A stretch of DNA of 64,000 nucleotides from Listeria monocytogenes (GCF_013282665.1 NZ_CP054041.1:2400001-2464000), one strand, 5' to 3'; numbered from the stretch's first letter, positions 41,087 through 51,165 are shown. Made by a program: numbers and translations. The notes: generated by a model from the sequence alone, not told the origin.

Positions 41087-43432
41087 ATGAGTAAAGTTCG
41101 TGTATATGAATATGCAAAAGAACATCAAGTATCAAGCAAAAAAGTCATTGAAGCATTAAAAGACTTAGGTATTGAAGTGGCAAACCATATGTCCACTATT
41201 AATGAAAATGCATTAAGACAATTAGATAATGCCATTGATGGCACAAATAAAAAAGCCGAAGCACCAAAGAAAGAAACTACTAGCAACGAAAATGGAAATA
41301 GTAAGGGGCCAAACAAACCAAATATGACAAATAGTAATGAAAAGTCGAATAAACCAAATAAACCAGCAGGACAAGCTAATAAACCAGCAACTGCAAACAA
41401 AAGCCAAGGCGCAAAACCAGCTACAAACAAACCAGCAAATACAGGGAACCAAACACAATCTAGTGGTAACCAACAAGCTGGCGGACAAAAACGTAACAAT
41501 AATAACAACAGTAATCGTCCAGGAGGCGGCAATCCGAATCGTCCAGGCGGAAATAATCGTCCGAATCGCGGCGGCAATTTTAATAATAAAGGACGTAACA
41601 CGAAGAAAAAAGGGAAACTAAACCACAGTACAGTACCACCAACTCCGCCAAAACCAAAAGAACTTCCTGAAAAAATCGTTTTCAGCGAATCTCTAACAGT
41701 AGCGGAATTAGCGAAAAAATTATACAGAGAACCATCTGAACTAATCAAAAAATTATTTATGCTTGGTGTTGTTGCAACAATTAACCAATCATTAGATAAA
41801 GATGCAATCGAACTAATTTGTGATGACTACGGTGTGCAAGTAGAAGAAGAAATTAAAGTCGATGTAACAGATTTAGATGTGTACTTTGAAAATGAACTAA
41901 ATGAAGCGATTGATGAGACTAAACTTGTTGAACGCCCACCAGTTGTTACTATTATGGGACACGTTGACCATGGTAAAACAACATTACTAGATTCCCTTCG
42001 TAATACAAAAGTTACTTTAGGAGAAGCTGGTGGTATCACCCAACATATCGGTGCTTACCAATTAGAAATTCATGACAAAAAAATCACTTTCCTTGATACG
42101 CCGGGACATGCTGCCTTTACAGCAATGCGTGCTCGTGGTGCGCAAATTACGGACATTACGATTTTAGTTGTAGCAGCAGATGATGGTGTTATGCCACAAA
42201 CAATTGAAGCAATCAACCATGCAAAAGCTGCGGGAATGCCGATTATTGTTGCTGTTAATAAAATTGATAAACCACAAGCAAACCCAGACCGTGTAATGCA
42301 AGAATTAACTGAGTATGAATTAGTTCCAGAAGCTTGGGGCGGCGATACTATTTTCGCACCAATCTCAGCTAAATTCGGCGAAGGTCTTGAAAACTTATTA
42401 GATATGATTTTACTTGTATCTGAAGTAGAGGAATTAAAAGCAAATCCTGATCGTCGTGCTATCGGTTCTGTCATCGAAGCAGAACTTGATAAAGGCCGTG
42501 GACCAGTTGCGACTTTACTAGTACAAGACGGAACACTTAATATCGGAGATCCAATTGTTGTTGGTAACACGTTTGGGCGTGTTCGTGCAATGGTCAATGA
42601 TTTAGGTCGTCGCGTGAAAAAAGTAGGACCTAGTACACCAGTTGAAATCACTGGATTAAATGATGTGCCACAAGCCGGCGATCGCTTTGTTGTTTTTGAA
42701 GATGAAAAAACAGCAAGAAATATTGGTGAAACTCGTGCAAGCCGTGCGTTAGTAGCACAACGTTCTGCAACAAACCGTGTAAGTTTAGACAACTTATTTG
42801 AACATATGAAAGCTGGCGAAATGAAAGAAGTGAACGTTATTATTAAAGCAGACGTTCAAGGTTCTGTAGAAGCTCTTGCTGCATCACTTCGTAAAATTGA
42901 TGTAGAGGGTGTTAACGTTAAAATCATTCATACTGCAGTTGGAGCTATCAATGAGTCAGATATCACACTTGCAGCAGCTTCTAATGCCATTATTATTGGA
43001 TTTAATGTTCGTCCAACAGCTCAAGCGCGTGAAGCAGCAGAAAACGAAAGTGTAGACATTCGTTTGCACCGTGTTATCTATAAAGCCATTGATGAAATTG
43101 AAGCAGCGATGAAAGGGATGCTTGATCCAGAATTCCAAGAAAAAATTATTGGTCAAGCGCAAGTTCGTCAAACAATCAATGTTTCTAAAGTGGGTACAAT
43201 TGCCGGCTGTTACGTAACAGATGGTAAAATTACTCGTGATAGTGGTGTTCGTATTATCCGTGACGGAATCGTTGTCTTTGAAGGCGAAATTGCTACACTT
43301 AAACGCTTTAAAGATGATGCGAAAGAAGTTGCAAAAGGATACGAATGTGGTATCACCGTACAAAATTTCAACGATATCAAAGAAGACGATGTTATTGAAG
43401 CATACGTTATGGAAGAAATTGAAAGAAAATGA
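41087..43432 (+). CDS. infB: Translation initiation factor IF-2
   Basis: 781 aa. The ATG at 41087 lies 6 bases after ggaggtg. An N-terminal IF2N module ([21 protein letters not shown]) is followed by a long low-complexity stretch rich in Asn, Lys, Pro, Gly and Gln (about 60-190). A second IF2N module then leads to the GTPase domain ([25 protein letters not shown]) and the beta-barrel, III and fMet-tRNA-binding C2 domains. It places fMet-tRNA on the 30S subunit and drives subunit joining. Its stop overlaps the ylxP start (atga). Confidence 0.97.
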   Translation: MSKVRVYEYAKEHQVSSKKVIEALKDLGIEVANHMSTINENALRQLDNAIDGTNKKAEAPKKETTSNENGNSKGPNKPNMTNSNEKSNKPNKPAGQANKPATANKSQGAKPATNKPANTGNQTQSSGNQQAGGQKRNNNNNSNRPGGGNPNRPGGNNRPNRGGNFNNKGRNTKKKGKLNHSTVPPTPPKPKELPEKIVFSESLTVAELAKKLYREPSELIKKLFMLGVVATINQSLDKDAIELICDDYGVQVEEEIKVDVTDLDVYFENELNEAIDETKLVERPPVVTIMGHVDHGKTTLLDSLRNTKVTLGEAGGITQHIGAYQLEIHDKKITFLDTPGHAAFTAMRARGAQITDITILVVAADDGVMPQTIEAINHAKAAGMPIIVAVNKIDKPQANPDRVMQELTEYELVPEAWGGDTIFAPISAKFGEGLENLLDMILLVSEVEELKANPDRRAIGSVIEAELDKGRGPVATLLVQDGTLNIGDPIVVGNTFGRVRAMVNDLGRRVKKVGPSTPVEITGLNDVPQAGDRFVVFEDEKTARNIGETRASRALVAQRSATNRVSLDNLFEHMKAGEMKEVNVIIKADVQGSVEALAASLRKIDVEGVNVKIIHTAVGAINESDITLAAASNAIIIGFNVRPTAQAREAAENESVDIRLHRVIYKAIDEIEAAMKGMLDPEFQEKIIGQAQVRQTINVSKVGTIAGCYVTDGKITRDSGVRIIRDGIVVFEGEIATLKRFKDDAKEVAKGYECGITVQNFNDIKEDDVIEAYVMEEIERK

Positions 43433-43707
43433 TTCAATCAGTAATTAGTGAATTTTTCATGCAGGAACCACAAAACCTCAAAGAAAAACGCGCTATACTG
43501 CAACGAATTTTAACGAGAGCAAAACAAAAATTCAATATCTCCATTGCCGAAACGGATTATCAGGATTTATGGCAGCGAGCGGAAATTAGCTTTGCTATCG
43601 TATCTTCCTCGCACATCCAAGCAGAAAAAGAAGCCAGAGAAGTACTTACTTTTCTCGATTCTTTTCCTGAATGGGAACGCGCCGAGACAGTTATGGAGAA
43701 GGTATAA
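43429..43707 (+). CDS. ylxP: YlxP (DUF503) family protein
   Basis: 92 aa, starting within the infB stop (atga overlap). The DUF503 pattern is clear: [43 protein letters not shown]. Small, cytosolic; the function is unclear, with a ribosome-associated role suspected from the operon. It is followed by rbfA after 15 bases. Confidence 0.9.
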   Translation: MIQSVISEFFMQEPQNLKEKRAILQRILTRAKQKFNISIAETDYQDLWQRAEISFAIVSSSHIQAEKEAREVLTFLDSFPEWERAETVMEKV

Positions 43708-43722
43708 AAGAGGTGGATACAA

Positions 43723-44067
43723 TTGAACGTAAGAGCAAATCGTGTCAGTGAGCAAATGAAAAAAGAATTGGGCGATATTTTAAATCGTAAAATTAAAGAC
43801 CCACGCTTAGGTTTTGTTACTGTAACGGGAGTTGATGTTACTGGTGACTTACAAGAAGCTAAGGTGTTCATTTCCATTCTTGGTACCGATAAGGAAAAAG
43901 AAAATACGTTACTCGCACTTGCGAAAGCGCATGGCTTTATCCGCTCTGAAATCGGTCGTCGTATTCGACTTCGTAAAGTTCCAGAAATGTCTTTTGAAAT
44001 AGATAATTCCATCGCTTACGGAAATCGAATCGATGAATTGCTTCGCGACTTAAATAACGATCAATAA
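43723..44067 (+). CDS. rbfA: Ribosome-binding factor A
   Basis: 114 aa from a TTG at 43723 with aggtgg upstream. It is a KH-type fold: [46 protein letters not shown] and the C-terminal [24 protein letters not shown] match the family across its length. It assists late 30S maturation and 16S 5' end processing. It is the last gene of the nusA-infB operon; a long hairpin terminator follows. Confidence 0.96.
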
Positions 44068-44072
44068 TCATA

Positions 44073-44145
44073 AAAGTTTAAGGCAGTCCCTTTATCTTCT
44101 CAGTCAAACGGGATGTAAGTGGGTCATTGCCTTAAACTTTTTTTC
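44073..44145 (+). terminator. Terminator after rbfA
   Basis: The outer stem aagtttaaggca / tgccttaaactt encloses a further paired region (gtccc / gggtc-like) and is followed by seven T. Confidence 0.8.
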
Positions 44146-44162
44146 TTAGAAGGAGGAGCCGG

Positions 44163-45077
44163 ATGAACGGTATTATCCCACTGTGGAAAGAACGCGGGAT
44201 GACGAGTCATGATTGCGTTTTTAAATTAAGAAAAATACTACATACAAAAAAAGTAGGACACACTGGCACGCTGGATCCAGAAGTGGAGGGGGTACTTCCA
44301 ATTTGTATCGGCCGTGCGACAAAACTCGCAGAATACGTAACAGATGAAGGGAAAGTCTACGTAGCAGAAATAACATTAGGTAAATCGACTACAACGGAAG
44401 ATGCGACTGGTGAAACGGTTATGACCAAGGAATTAGTAGACATTTCTGCTGATGAACTTCAAGTCGCGCTCACTAAATTGACTGGAAAAATCACTCAAAT
44501 TCCCCCTATGTTTTCTGCTGTAAAAGTCAATGGTAAGAAATTGTATGAATATGCAAGGGCTGGTATAGAGGTGGAACGCCCATCCAGGCAAGTGGATATT
44601 TATTCGTTAACTCGTTTAGATGGCGTGGCTACGCTAAATGAAGCAAATCCGACTTTTCAGTTAGAAATATCCTGTGGAAAAGGTACTTATATTCGTACGC
44701 TCGCAGTTATGATTGGCGAATTATTAGGATATCCAGCGCACATGTCCAAACTAGAACGGACTCGTAGTGGCTTTTTCAAAAAAGAAGATTGCTTAACGCT
44801 GGCAGAAATTGATGATATGATGCAAGCGAGTGATAGCAACTTTTTATATCCGCTGGAAAAAGGCATTGAATCCATGGCTAAATTAGTGATTGATGAAGAA
44901 ATCCATGCGAAAGTTTTAAATGGCGGTCTTTTACCAAAATCGCTATTTAAAGAGGTGGAGAATGAGCCTCGTGCTGCGCTTATTTTCAAAGATAAATTAA
45001 CAGCAATTTACAAACCTCACCCAGAGAAAAATGACCTTTGGAAACCAGAAAAAGTCATCGAGTTACATCAAGCATAG
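44163..45077 (+). CDS. truB: tRNA pseudouridine-55 synthase TruB
   Basis: 304 aa. The ATG follows aaggaggag. The TruB signature GHTGTLDPEVEGVLPICIG contains the catalytic Asp, and KTYIRTL-type GKGTYIRTLAVMIG and a C-terminal PUA-like part follow. It makes pseudouridine 55 in the T loop of tRNAs. It is followed by ribF, as in most Firmicutes. Confidence 0.96.
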   Translation: MNGIIPLWKERGMTSHDCVFKLRKILHTKKVGHTGTLDPEVEGVLPICIGRATKLAEYVTDEGKVYVAEITLGKSTTTEDATGETVMTKELVDISADELQVALTKLTGKITQIPPMFSAVKVNGKKLYEYARAGIEVERPSRQVDIYSLTRLDGVATLNEANPTFQLEISCGKGTYIRTLAVMIGELLGYPAHMSKLERTRSGFFKKEDCLTLAEIDDMMQASDSNFLYPLEKGIESMAKLVIDEEIHAKVLNGGLLPKSLFKEVENEPRAALIFKDKLTAIYKPHPEKNDLWKPEKVIELHQA

Positions 45078-45146
45078 TTATTGCGACCATAGCTTTCTTA
45101 TATTATGATATGAGAGGAATTCGAATTTAGAGGAGAAGTGGCAAAA

Positions 45147-46091
45147 ATGAAGACGATATACTTACATCATCCGATTACAACAGATGAATGGACTAGCATA
45201 AAAAAAGTAATGGCGCTTGGTTTTTTCGATGGCGTGCATTTAGGTCATCAAGCAGTCATTAAACAAGCGAAACAAATTGCGAAACAAAAAGGCCTTCAAA
45301 CAGCAGTATTAACCTTTGATCCGCACCCGTCTGTCGTTTTAAGCAATATTCGCAAACAAGTAAAATACCTTACACCACTTGAAGATAAAGTGGAAAAAAT
45401 GGCTGAGCTTGGTGTAGATATTATGTATGTAGTCCGCTTTACTACACAGTTTTCCGAATTATCACCACAATCTTTTGTCGATAATTACTTAGTCGCTTTA
45501 AACGTGGAACATGTGGTAGCTGGTTTTGACTATTCTTACGGTAAAAAAGGCGAAGGTAAAATGACTGATTTAGCTAAATATGCTGATGGTCGTTTTGAAG
45601 TGACGATTGTTGATAAACAAACTGCTGCAAGTGATAAAATTAGCTCGACAAATATCAGACGTGCGATTACAGAAGGTGAGCTAGAAGAAGCAAATCAACT
45701 GCTAGGCTATCCATATACAACAAAAGGAACCGTCATTCACGGAGATAAACGCGGTAGAACAATTGGTTTCCCAACAGCGAATATCCGCGTAAAGGAAGAT
45801 TACTTGATTCCAAAGCTTGGTGTCTATGCAGTGAAATTCCGCGTGAACGGGGAAACGCATTTGGGGATGGCTAGCATTGGCTACAATATCACGTTTAAAG
45901 ACGATCAAGCGCTATCCATTGAAGTGTATATTCTAGATTTCCACCGCGAAATTTACGGCGAAGAAGCAGAAATCGAATGGTATCAATTTTTCCGTCCAGA
46001 ACTTAAATTTAACGGTGTAGAAGGTTTGATTGCCCAGTTAGAAAAAGACGAACAAGATACAAGAGCATTTTTTGCTAATTTAGGAGATTAA
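45147..46091 (+). CDS. ribF: Bifunctional riboflavin kinase / FAD synthetase
   Basis: 314 aa. The ATG at 45147 lies 8 bases after aggagaag; the GTG at 45138 overlaps it. The N-terminal FMN adenylyltransferase domain shows ALGFFDGVHLGHQAVI and ISSTNIRRAI, and the C-terminal riboflavin kinase domain shows GTVIHGDKRGRTIGFPTANI and GVYAVKF. It converts riboflavin to FMN and FAD. Both halves are complete. Confidence 0.96.
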   Translation: MKTIYLHHPITTDEWTSIKKVMALGFFDGVHLGHQAVIKQAKQIAKQKGLQTAVLTFDPHPSVVLSNIRKQVKYLTPLEDKVEKMAELGVDIMYVVRFTTQFSELSPQSFVDNYLVALNVEHVVAGFDYSYGKKGEGKMTDLAKYADGRFEVTIVDKQTAASDKISSTNIRRAITEGELEEANQLLGYPYTTKGTVIHGDKRGRTIGFPTANIRVKEDYLIPKLGVYAVKFRVNGETHLGMASIGYNITFKDDQALSIEVYILDFHREIYGEEAEIEWYQFFRPELKFNGVEGLIAQLEKDEQDTRAFFANLGD

Positions 46092-46105
46092 ACGACTATT
46101 TTTGC

Positions 46106-46134
46106 TTGCTTTTGGAGGCTAAATAGTGTATCTT
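46106..46134 (+). promoter_or_regulatory. Candidate SigA promoter for rpsO
   Basis: TTGCTT (46106-46111), 17 bases, TATCTT (46129-46134), giving a leader of about 85 bases that contains the structured element at 46154-46200. Confidence 0.45.
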
Positions 46135-46153
46135 TAAATCTGTACGAACAGAA

Positions 46154-46200
46154 CCATTACTTGGCTTTTGCGACTCACCGACGCTTGGCTCAGTAATCGG
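46154..46200 (+). promoter_or_regulatory. Candidate S15 autoregulatory leader structure
   Basis: Arms attact (46156-46161) and agtaat (46192-46197) enclose a GC-rich middle with ttggc/gcttggct repeats, giving a multibranch fold before the rpsO ribosome-binding site. S15 represses its own mRNA through leader structures in several bacteria. The match here is by position and pairing only. Confidence 0.35.
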
Positions 46201-46227
46201 GGATATTTTAGAAGGAGGTGGAAAGAA

Positions 46228-46497
46228 ATGGCTTTAACTCAAGAACGCAAAAATGAAATTATTGCAGAGTACCGTGTCCATGATACAGATACTGGTTCAC
46301 CAGAAGTACAAATCGCTGTATTAACTGCTGAAATCAATAGCTTAAATGAACACGTTCGCGTACACAAAAAAGATCATCACTCTTACCGTGGATTAATGAA
46401 AATGGTAGGTCACCGTCGTAACCTATTAACTTACCTACGTAAAAAAGATGTTCAACGTTACCGCGAACTTATCAAACGTTTAGGTTTACGTCGATAA
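46228..46497 (+). CDS. rpsO: Ribosomal protein S15
   Basis: 89 aa. The ATG at 46228 follows gaaggaggtgg; the frame open from 46168 is leader. S15 signature segments [36 protein letters not shown] and [12 protein letters not shown] are complete. It binds the central domain of 16S rRNA and nucleates 30S platform assembly. It is followed by a terminator and then pnp, the conserved rpsO-pnp order. Confidence 0.98.
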   Translation: MALTQERKNEIIAEYRVHDTDTGSPEVQIAVLTAEINSLNEHVRVHKKDHHSYRGLMKMVGHRRNLLTYLRKKDVQRYRELIKRLGLRR

Positions 46498-46506
46498 AAA
46501 CCAGAC

Positions 46507-46541
46507 GAAAGCGGGATACCAAAAGTTCCCGCTTTTTTTTG
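46507..46541 (+). terminator. Terminator after rpsO
   Basis: The stem aagcggga / tcccgctt has a 10-base loop and is followed by a T run. Confidence 0.8.
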
Positions 46542-46566
46542 AGTATTAAGTACACTAAATTTTGGA

Positions 46567-46723
46567 AAACACGCCGCAGAAATGAAACTTTATCGCATGA
46601 ATCCAAAAACGTGCTCTAGAAAATTGCTATTTTTAGTAGGTTTTTGGATTCATGTGTGCTTTAGAAAATCTAAAGTGTGCGTGAACATTCTTATGCATGG
46701 TAAAGTTTCTGGTTCGTGTTTTT
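46567..46723 (+). promoter_or_regulatory. Long nested hairpin in the pnp leader
   Basis: Perfect 15-bp arms catgaatccaaaaac (46596-46610) and its complement (46640-46654) form the core. Further complementary arms lie outside: aaacttta (46584-46591) with taaagttt (46701-46708), and aaaacacg (46567-46574) with cgtgtttt (46715-46722). A side hairpin ctttaga-aaa-tctaaag lies at 46659-46675. In E. coli a pnp leader stem is cut by RNase III and then used for PNPase autoregulation; a similar use here is inferred. Confidence 0.6.
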
Positions 46724-46745
46724 CCTAATCAAAGGAGATTAAATT

Positions 46746-48917
46746 ATGTCTGAAAAACAAGTGTTTTCAACAGAATGGGCAGGTAAAACATTATCTGTTG
46801 AAGTAGGTCAATTAGCAAAACAAGCAAGTGGAGCAGCATTAATTCGTTACGGAGATACGGTCGTTTTAACAGCAGCAGTAGGTTCTAAAAAACCACGTCC
46901 AGGCGACTTTTTTCCACTAACAGTTAACTATGAAGAAAAAATGTATTCCGTTGGTAAAGTTCCCGGTGGATTTTTAAAACGTGAAGGACGTCCTAGTGAT
47001 CGTGCGACATTAACAGCACGTCTCATTGACCGTCCAATCCGTCCATTATTTGCAGAAGGTTTCCGTAATGAAGTTCAAATTACATCTACTGTATTTAGTG
47101 TGGATCAAGATTGTTCTCCAGAAATGGCAGCAATGCTTGGCTCTTCTGTAGCATTAGTTATTTCCGATATTCCATTTGAAGGACCGATCGCTGGTGTGGA
47201 TGTGGGTCGTATTGATGGGAAATACGTTATCAACCCAACTATCGAGCAAACAGAAAAAAGCGATATTAGCTTAACCGTTGCAGGAACTTACGATGCTATC
47301 AACATGGTAGAAGCTGGAGCAAAAGAAGTTTCAGAAGAAGCAATGCTTGAAGCAATCATGTTTGGTCACGAAGAAATTAAACGCCTTTGTGAATTCCAAC
47401 AACAAATCATCGCTGCAGTTGGTAAAGAAAAACGCGAAATTGAACTTTTCGTAAGCGATCCTGAACTTGAAGCAGAAGTAAAAGCAGCAAGTGAAGGTAA
47501 AATGAAAGCAGCTATCAAAACAGAAGAGAAAAAAGCACGTGAAGCTGCAATTGAAGATGTAAAAGAAGAAATTTTAGAAAGCTATAAAGCAAAAGAATTA
47601 GAAAACGAAGCAGAAATTCTTGGCGAAGTAGCTCATATTCTTGAAATGATTGAAAAAGACGAAATGCGTCGTTTGATTTCTCAAGATAAAATCCGTCCAG
47701 ATGGTCGTAAAGTAAACGAAATTCGTCCACTTTCTTCTGAAGTTGGTATGCTTCCTCGTGTCCATGGTTCTGGTTTATTCACTCGTGGCCAAACTCAAGC
47801 TCTAAGCGTATGTACACTGGCACCGCTTCGTGAACACCAAATCATTGATGGTTTAGGGACCGAAGAATACAAACGTTTTATGCACCATTATAATTTCCCG
47901 CAATTTAGTGTTGGAGAAACTGGTCCTCGTCGTGCTCCAGGTCGTCGTGAAATCGGTCATGGTGCGTTAGGTGAACGTGCGTTACAATATGTTATTCCTT
48001 CCGAAGAGGAATTCCCGTACACAATCCGTCTAGTATCAGAAGTTCTTGAATCAAACGGATCTAGCTCTCAAGCAAGTATTTGTGGTTCTACACTTGCAAT
48101 GCTTGATGCTGGTGTTCCGATTAAAGCGCCAGTTGCAGGTATCGCAATGGGTCTTGTAAAACTTGGCGATGATTACACCATTCTTTCTGATATCCAAGGT
48201 ATGGAAGATCACTTTGGCGATATGGACTTTAAAGTTGCTGGAACAAAAGATGGTATCACAGCACTTCAAATGGACATCAAAATCGATGGCTTAAGCCGTC
48301 AAATTTTGGACGAAGCATTGACACAAGCAAAAGAAGGTCGCTTACACATTCTAGAACACTTAACTAGCACAATTAGCGCGCCACGTGAAGAACTTTCTGC
48401 TTATGCTCCAAAAATCATTACACTGAACATCAAACCTGAGAAAATCAAAGATGTTATCGGGCCTGGTGGAAAACAAATCAATGCAATTATTGATGAAACT
48501 GGCGTAAAAATTGATATCGAACAAGATGGTACAGTGTACATTGCTTCTCAAGATCAAGCAATGAACCGTAAAGCAATTGCTATCATCGAAGACATCGTTC
48601 GTGAAGTAGAAGTGGGAGAAGTTTACACAGGGAAAGTTCGCCGTATCGAAAAATTTGGCGCATTTGTTGAATTATTCAAAGGTACAGATGGCTTAGTTCA
48701 CATTTCTGAATTAGCACATGAACGTGTTGGTAAAGTAGAAGATATCCTAAAACTAGGTGATGAAGTTACTGTTAAAGTTATCGAAGTAGACCAACAAGGT
48801 CGCGTTAACTTATCACGTAAAGCTTTGCTTGAGAAAAAAGAACAACCAGAAGGCGATAAAAAACCACAAGCAGAGAAAAAATTCTATCCTAAAACGAAAA
48901 AACCAGAATCTAAATAA
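46746..48917 (+). CDS. pnp: Polynucleotide phosphorylase
   Basis: 723 aa. Two RNase PH domains are present; the second carries [13 protein letters not shown] and later GISMGL-like [14 protein letters not shown] domain ([25 protein letters not shown]) and an S1 domain ([29 protein letters not shown]) follow, with a Lys-rich tail. It degrades RNA 3'-5' phosphorolytically and is the main 3' exonuclease in the Gram-positive degradosome-like complex. The structured leader upstream is a candidate for self-regulation. Confidence 0.97.
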   Translation: MSEKQVFSTEWAGKTLSVEVGQLAKQASGAALIRYGDTVVLTAAVGSKKPRPGDFFPLTVNYEEKMYSVGKVPGGFLKREGRPSDRATLTARLIDRPIRPLFAEGFRNEVQITSTVFSVDQDCSPEMAAMLGSSVALVISDIPFEGPIAGVDVGRIDGKYVINPTIEQTEKSDISLTVAGTYDAINMVEAGAKEVSEEAMLEAIMFGHEEIKRLCEFQQQIIAAVGKEKREIELFVSDPELEAEVKAASEGKMKAAIKTEEKKAREAAIEDVKEEILESYKAKELENEAEILGEVAHILEMIEKDEMRRLISQDKIRPDGRKVNEIRPLSSEVGMLPRVHGSGLFTRGQTQALSVCTLAPLREHQIIDGLGTEEYKRFMHHYNFPQFSVGETGPRRAPGRREIGHGALGERALQYVIPSEEEFPYTIRLVSEVLESNGSSSQASICGSTLAMLDAGVPIKAPVAGIAMGLVKLGDDYTILSDIQGMEDHFGDMDFKVAGTKDGITALQMDIKIDGLSRQILDEALTQAKEGRLHILEHLTSTISAPREELSAYAPKIITLNIKPEKIKDVIGPGGKQINAIIDETGVKIDIEQDGTVYIASQDQAMNRKAIAIIEDIVREVEVGEVYTGKVRRIEKFGAFVELFKGTDGLVHISELAHERVGKVEDILKLGDEVTVKVIEVDQQGRVNLSRKALLEKKEQPEGDKKPQAEKKFYPKTKKPESK

Positions 48918-48918
48918 C

Positions 48919-48955
48919 AAAAAAAGCAAGTAGCCTGAGCTACTTGCTTTTTTTA
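48919..48955. terminator. Bidirectional terminator between pnp and rsgA
   Basis: The stem aaaaagcaagtagc / gctacttgcttttt has a CTGA loop and flanking A/T tracts. Confidence 0.85.
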
Positions 48956-49996
48956 CTATTTTTTTGGACGTGTTTTTAAATGTGTCCGAAGTGATTTTTG
49001 AATAACTTTCCAGCGGTCACGTTCTTGTCTTGCAAGAGCAGGACTATTTTTTCGGGCGTGATAAGCCATTTCTCGCTGCAATTTTAACCAATTTTCGTAG
49101 TGTTGCATCGTTAAGTTGCCATCTTCTAATGCTGCTTGGACAGCGCAACCTGGTTCTTGTGTGTGTGTGCAATCGTGAAAACGACATCCTTCAGCCAAGT
49201 CCTCTACATCCGAGAAAGTGGTTTCTAACCCAGCTTGGTTAAAACCAACACCGAATTCACGCATTCCAGGTGTATCAATCACAATCCAACCGTTCATAAG
49301 CAAATGCATTTCTCTATGTGTCGTCGTATGTTTTCCTTTACTATCATCTTCGCGGATACCAGCAGTTTTCATTAAATCAGTACCTGCTAGCGAATTAATA
49401 AAAGAAGATTTCCCGACACCAGAAGAGCCAAGCAAGACAAGTGTACTATTCGGCTTTAAATCACGTTTTAAAGCTTCAAAACCGTGATGTGATAAATTAT
49501 CCACATAGTAAGCTGGAACGCCATAAGCAACTGTCTCGAGCTGCTGAGTATAGGCTGTTAAATCTTCCACTAAGTCTGCTTTTGTTAAAATGATAATCGG
49601 TGTTGCGCTGCTATCCCAAGCAACCGTTAAATAACGCTCTAATCGATTTAAATTAAAGTCATGATTCAAACTCATCACAATGAGCGCATAATCAAAATTT
49701 GCGGCAATCAATTGTTCTTCTGAGTCTTTATTCATTCGAGAAAAGACCGTTTTACGCTCCAGTACAGAGAGTATTTGCGAATCGCTGCTGACCTCTACAA
49801 AATCACCAACAGCGGGAAGGGAAGTAGAGGATAGCTCATAAAAATTTCCACGTTTCAATGATGCTAAAAATTCTTCATTCTCCGTAATAACGCGATAATA
49901 ATCTCTAAATACCGCCGTCACTCTACCATAAGAGGACGTAGCAGCTATCTTTTGTTCTTTAAAAAAATTTGTGAAACCGTATTGTTCTAATATCAA
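48956..49996 (-). CDS. rsgA: Circularly permuted ribosome GTPase RsgA (YjeQ/CpgA type)
   Basis: 346 aa from a TTG at 49996, 8 bases after aaaggag. An N-terminal OB fold (about 20-85) precedes the permuted G domain, in which G4 TKAD (138-141) comes before G1 GSSGVGKSS (190-198), and DTPGMREFG is G3. A C-terminal zinc motif C-x4-H-type (CRFHDCTHTQEPGC, about 273-286) completes it. It checks late 30S maturation. It may be a second copy, since Firmicutes usually have rsgA with the prpC-prkC genes, which are not here. Confidence 0.9.
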   Translation of the reverse strand: MILEQYGFTNFFKEQKIAATSSYGRVTAVFRDYYRVITENEEFLASLKRGNFYELSSTSLPAVGDFVEVSSDSQILSVLERKTVFSRMNKDSEEQLIAANFDYALIVMSLNHDFNLNRLERYLTVAWDSSATPIIILTKADLVEDLTAYTQQLETVAYGVPAYYVDNLSHHGFEALKRDLKPNSTLVLLGSSGVGKSSFINSLAGTDLMKTAGIREDDSKGKHTTTHREMHLLMNGWIVIDTPGMREFGVGFNQAGLETTFSDVEDLAEGCRFHDCTHTQEPGCAVQAALEDGNLTMQHYENWLKLQREMAYHARKNSPALARQERDRWKVIQKSLRTHLKTRPKK

Positions 49997-50026
49997 TGTT
50001 TTCGCTCCTTTGTAGTTGGGAGCATT

Positions 50027-50083
50027 CTATAGGCAAAATACCCCCGTATTAATTATGAGGTTTTCCATTTCTACAATTGCCAT
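50027..50083 (-). CDS. Possible 18-aa leader peptide upstream of rsgA
   Basis: An ATG at 50083 follows aaaggatgatg and opens 18 codons (MAIVEMENLIINTGVFCL) ending 30 bases before the rsgA start. The spacing of the ribosome-binding site is good but the frame is very short and I know of no homologue. It could be a translated leader or chance. Confidence 0.2.
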   Translation of the reverse strand: MAIVEMENLIINTGVFCL

Positions 50084-50116
50084 AATTCATCATCCTTTCT
50101 TTCTTAAATAATAACA

Positions 50117-50154
50117 TAAAAAAGGAAACAAGCTCTATACTTGTTTCCTTTTTT
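50117..50154. terminator. Terminator after the MltG-like small gene
   Basis: The stem aaaaaaggaaacaag / cttgtttcctttttt ends the minus-strand gene at 50155. It can work in both directions. Confidence 0.8.
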
Positions 50155-50634
50155 TTAGTTTTTATGTGTTAAAATTTTTGCGATAGTCTCATAGCTCATG
50201 TCGCTTTTGAGAGTATAGCTACCATCACGAATGTATTTTTCGTAATTATTATCTCGCAAGTATTTATCGAACTCCGAGGAATTTTTAACAATACCATTTG
50301 CATGAAGTTCATCACCAGCTTTAGAAGAAGGATCTCCTTTAGAAATCGTTAAAGTATAACTCTTTACTTTCTTTGCTTCTTCCGCTTTCTTTTTAGCATC
50401 GGCTTCTGCTTTTTTCTTCGCTTCCGCTTCCGCTGCTTTGTCCATTTCTTGCTGAGCTAGTAATTTTTCATATTTGGTTTTCCATGTATTTGAGTTTTCA
50501 TCAGAACCAGCTTTTGTTGATGTGGCTTTTGTTTCATCTGCTTTGGTCTGAGTTGAGAAAAACTGATTATACACCAGTAAGACAACGGCAGATATTAAGA
50601 AACCTAGTGCCAACATCCGTAAGTTTTTCTTCAC
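50155..50634 (-). CDS. Membrane-anchored protein with an MltG-like LysM-type module but no lyase domain
   Basis: 159 aa from the ATG at 50634 (aaggaggag upstream). One N-terminal membrane helix (about 7-27), a Lys/Ala/Glu-rich coiled segment (about 60-90), then an extracellular domain: YTLTISKGDPSSKAGDELHANGIVKNSSEFDKYL...IRDGSYTLKSDMSYETIAKIL. This pattern matches the LysM-like N-terminal part of MltG (YceG) lytic transglycosylase, but the catalytic half is missing. A cell-wall-binding or regulatory function is inferred only. It is co-directional with, and 27 bases after, the coiled-coil gene upstream. Confidence 0.7.
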   Translation of the reverse strand: MKKNLRMLALGFLISAVVLLVYNQFFSTQTKADETKATSTKAGSDENSNTWKTKYEKLLAQQEMDKAAEAEAKKKAEADAKKKAEEAKKVKSYTLTISKGDPSSKAGDELHANGIVKNSSEFDKYLRDNNYEKYIRDGSYTLKSDMSYETIAKILTHKN

Positions 50635-50661
50635 AGATAGGCTCCTCCTTTAAATTTTAAA

Positions 50662-51018
50662 TCAATGTTTTAAATATTCTTCAATGATTTTTTCTACTTC
50701 TTCTTTAGGCAAGGATGACTGTTCGGCAATTTCTGAAGTTACGATTCCAGAAGTATAAAGTGTAATCACTTGTTTTTTCATTAATTCGCGAACTTTGGGA
50801 CTATCAGGAACTTGCTCAGCCTCAACGCTTGGGCTATCCATTTTCATTGCTTTTTCTAGTTCAGTGATACGTTGTTTTAGTTCAAAGTTTTCCTGCATCC
50901 ACTGAGCAGCAACATCTTCCAGTTCTTTTTCTAATTGTTTATTGTCGCCTTTTTGTAGAAACGAAATAACAAACAGCGCAATAGCAGCAATTAGTAAGAT
51001 AATTATGACTGTGGTCAT
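50662..51018 (-). CDS. Small membrane-anchored coiled-coil protein of unknown function
   Basis: 118 aa from the ATG at 51018 with gagaggtg about 12 bases upstream. One N-terminal membrane helix (about 2-20), then a coiled coil (about 25-60) and a C-terminal helix-turn-helix-like stretch (KKQVITLYTSGIVTSEIAEQSSLPKEEVEKIIEEYL). I do not recognise a named family. It is the first gene of a two-gene unit with the MltG-like protein and is divergent from rpmG. Confidence 0.65.
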   Translation of the reverse strand: MTTVIIILLIAAIALFVISFLQKGDNKQLEKELEDVAAQWMQENFELKQRITELEKAMKMDSPSVEAEQVPDSPKVRELMKKQVITLYTSGIVTSEIAEQSSLPKEEVEKIIEEYLKH

Positions 51019-51136
51019 GGGTTTTATACACACCTCTCTTCCATAAACTCTACTACTAGTTATAGCATAATTTAGCTCAAAACACCATCCGAAATAAGGT
51101 TTTGTAAAGAAAATAAAAAGAAAATGCATAGAGTCC

Positions 51137-51165
51137 TTGCAACAACTGATTAAAAATGATATTAT
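51137..51165 (+). promoter_or_regulatory. SigA-type promoter for rpmG
   Basis: TTGCAA (51137-51142), 17 bases, TATTAT (51160-51165), about 50 bases before the rpmG start. Confidence 0.6.

Noticed and set aside
41125..41748. 207-aa minus-strand frame opposite infB
   Set aside because: Mirror of the low-complexity N-terminal region of IF-2; composition (Leu/Phe/Pro runs) is an artefact.
42070..42792. 240-aa minus-strand frame opposite infB
   Set aside because: Overlaps the conserved GTPase domain, no ribosome-binding site, and codon bias arises from the sense strand.
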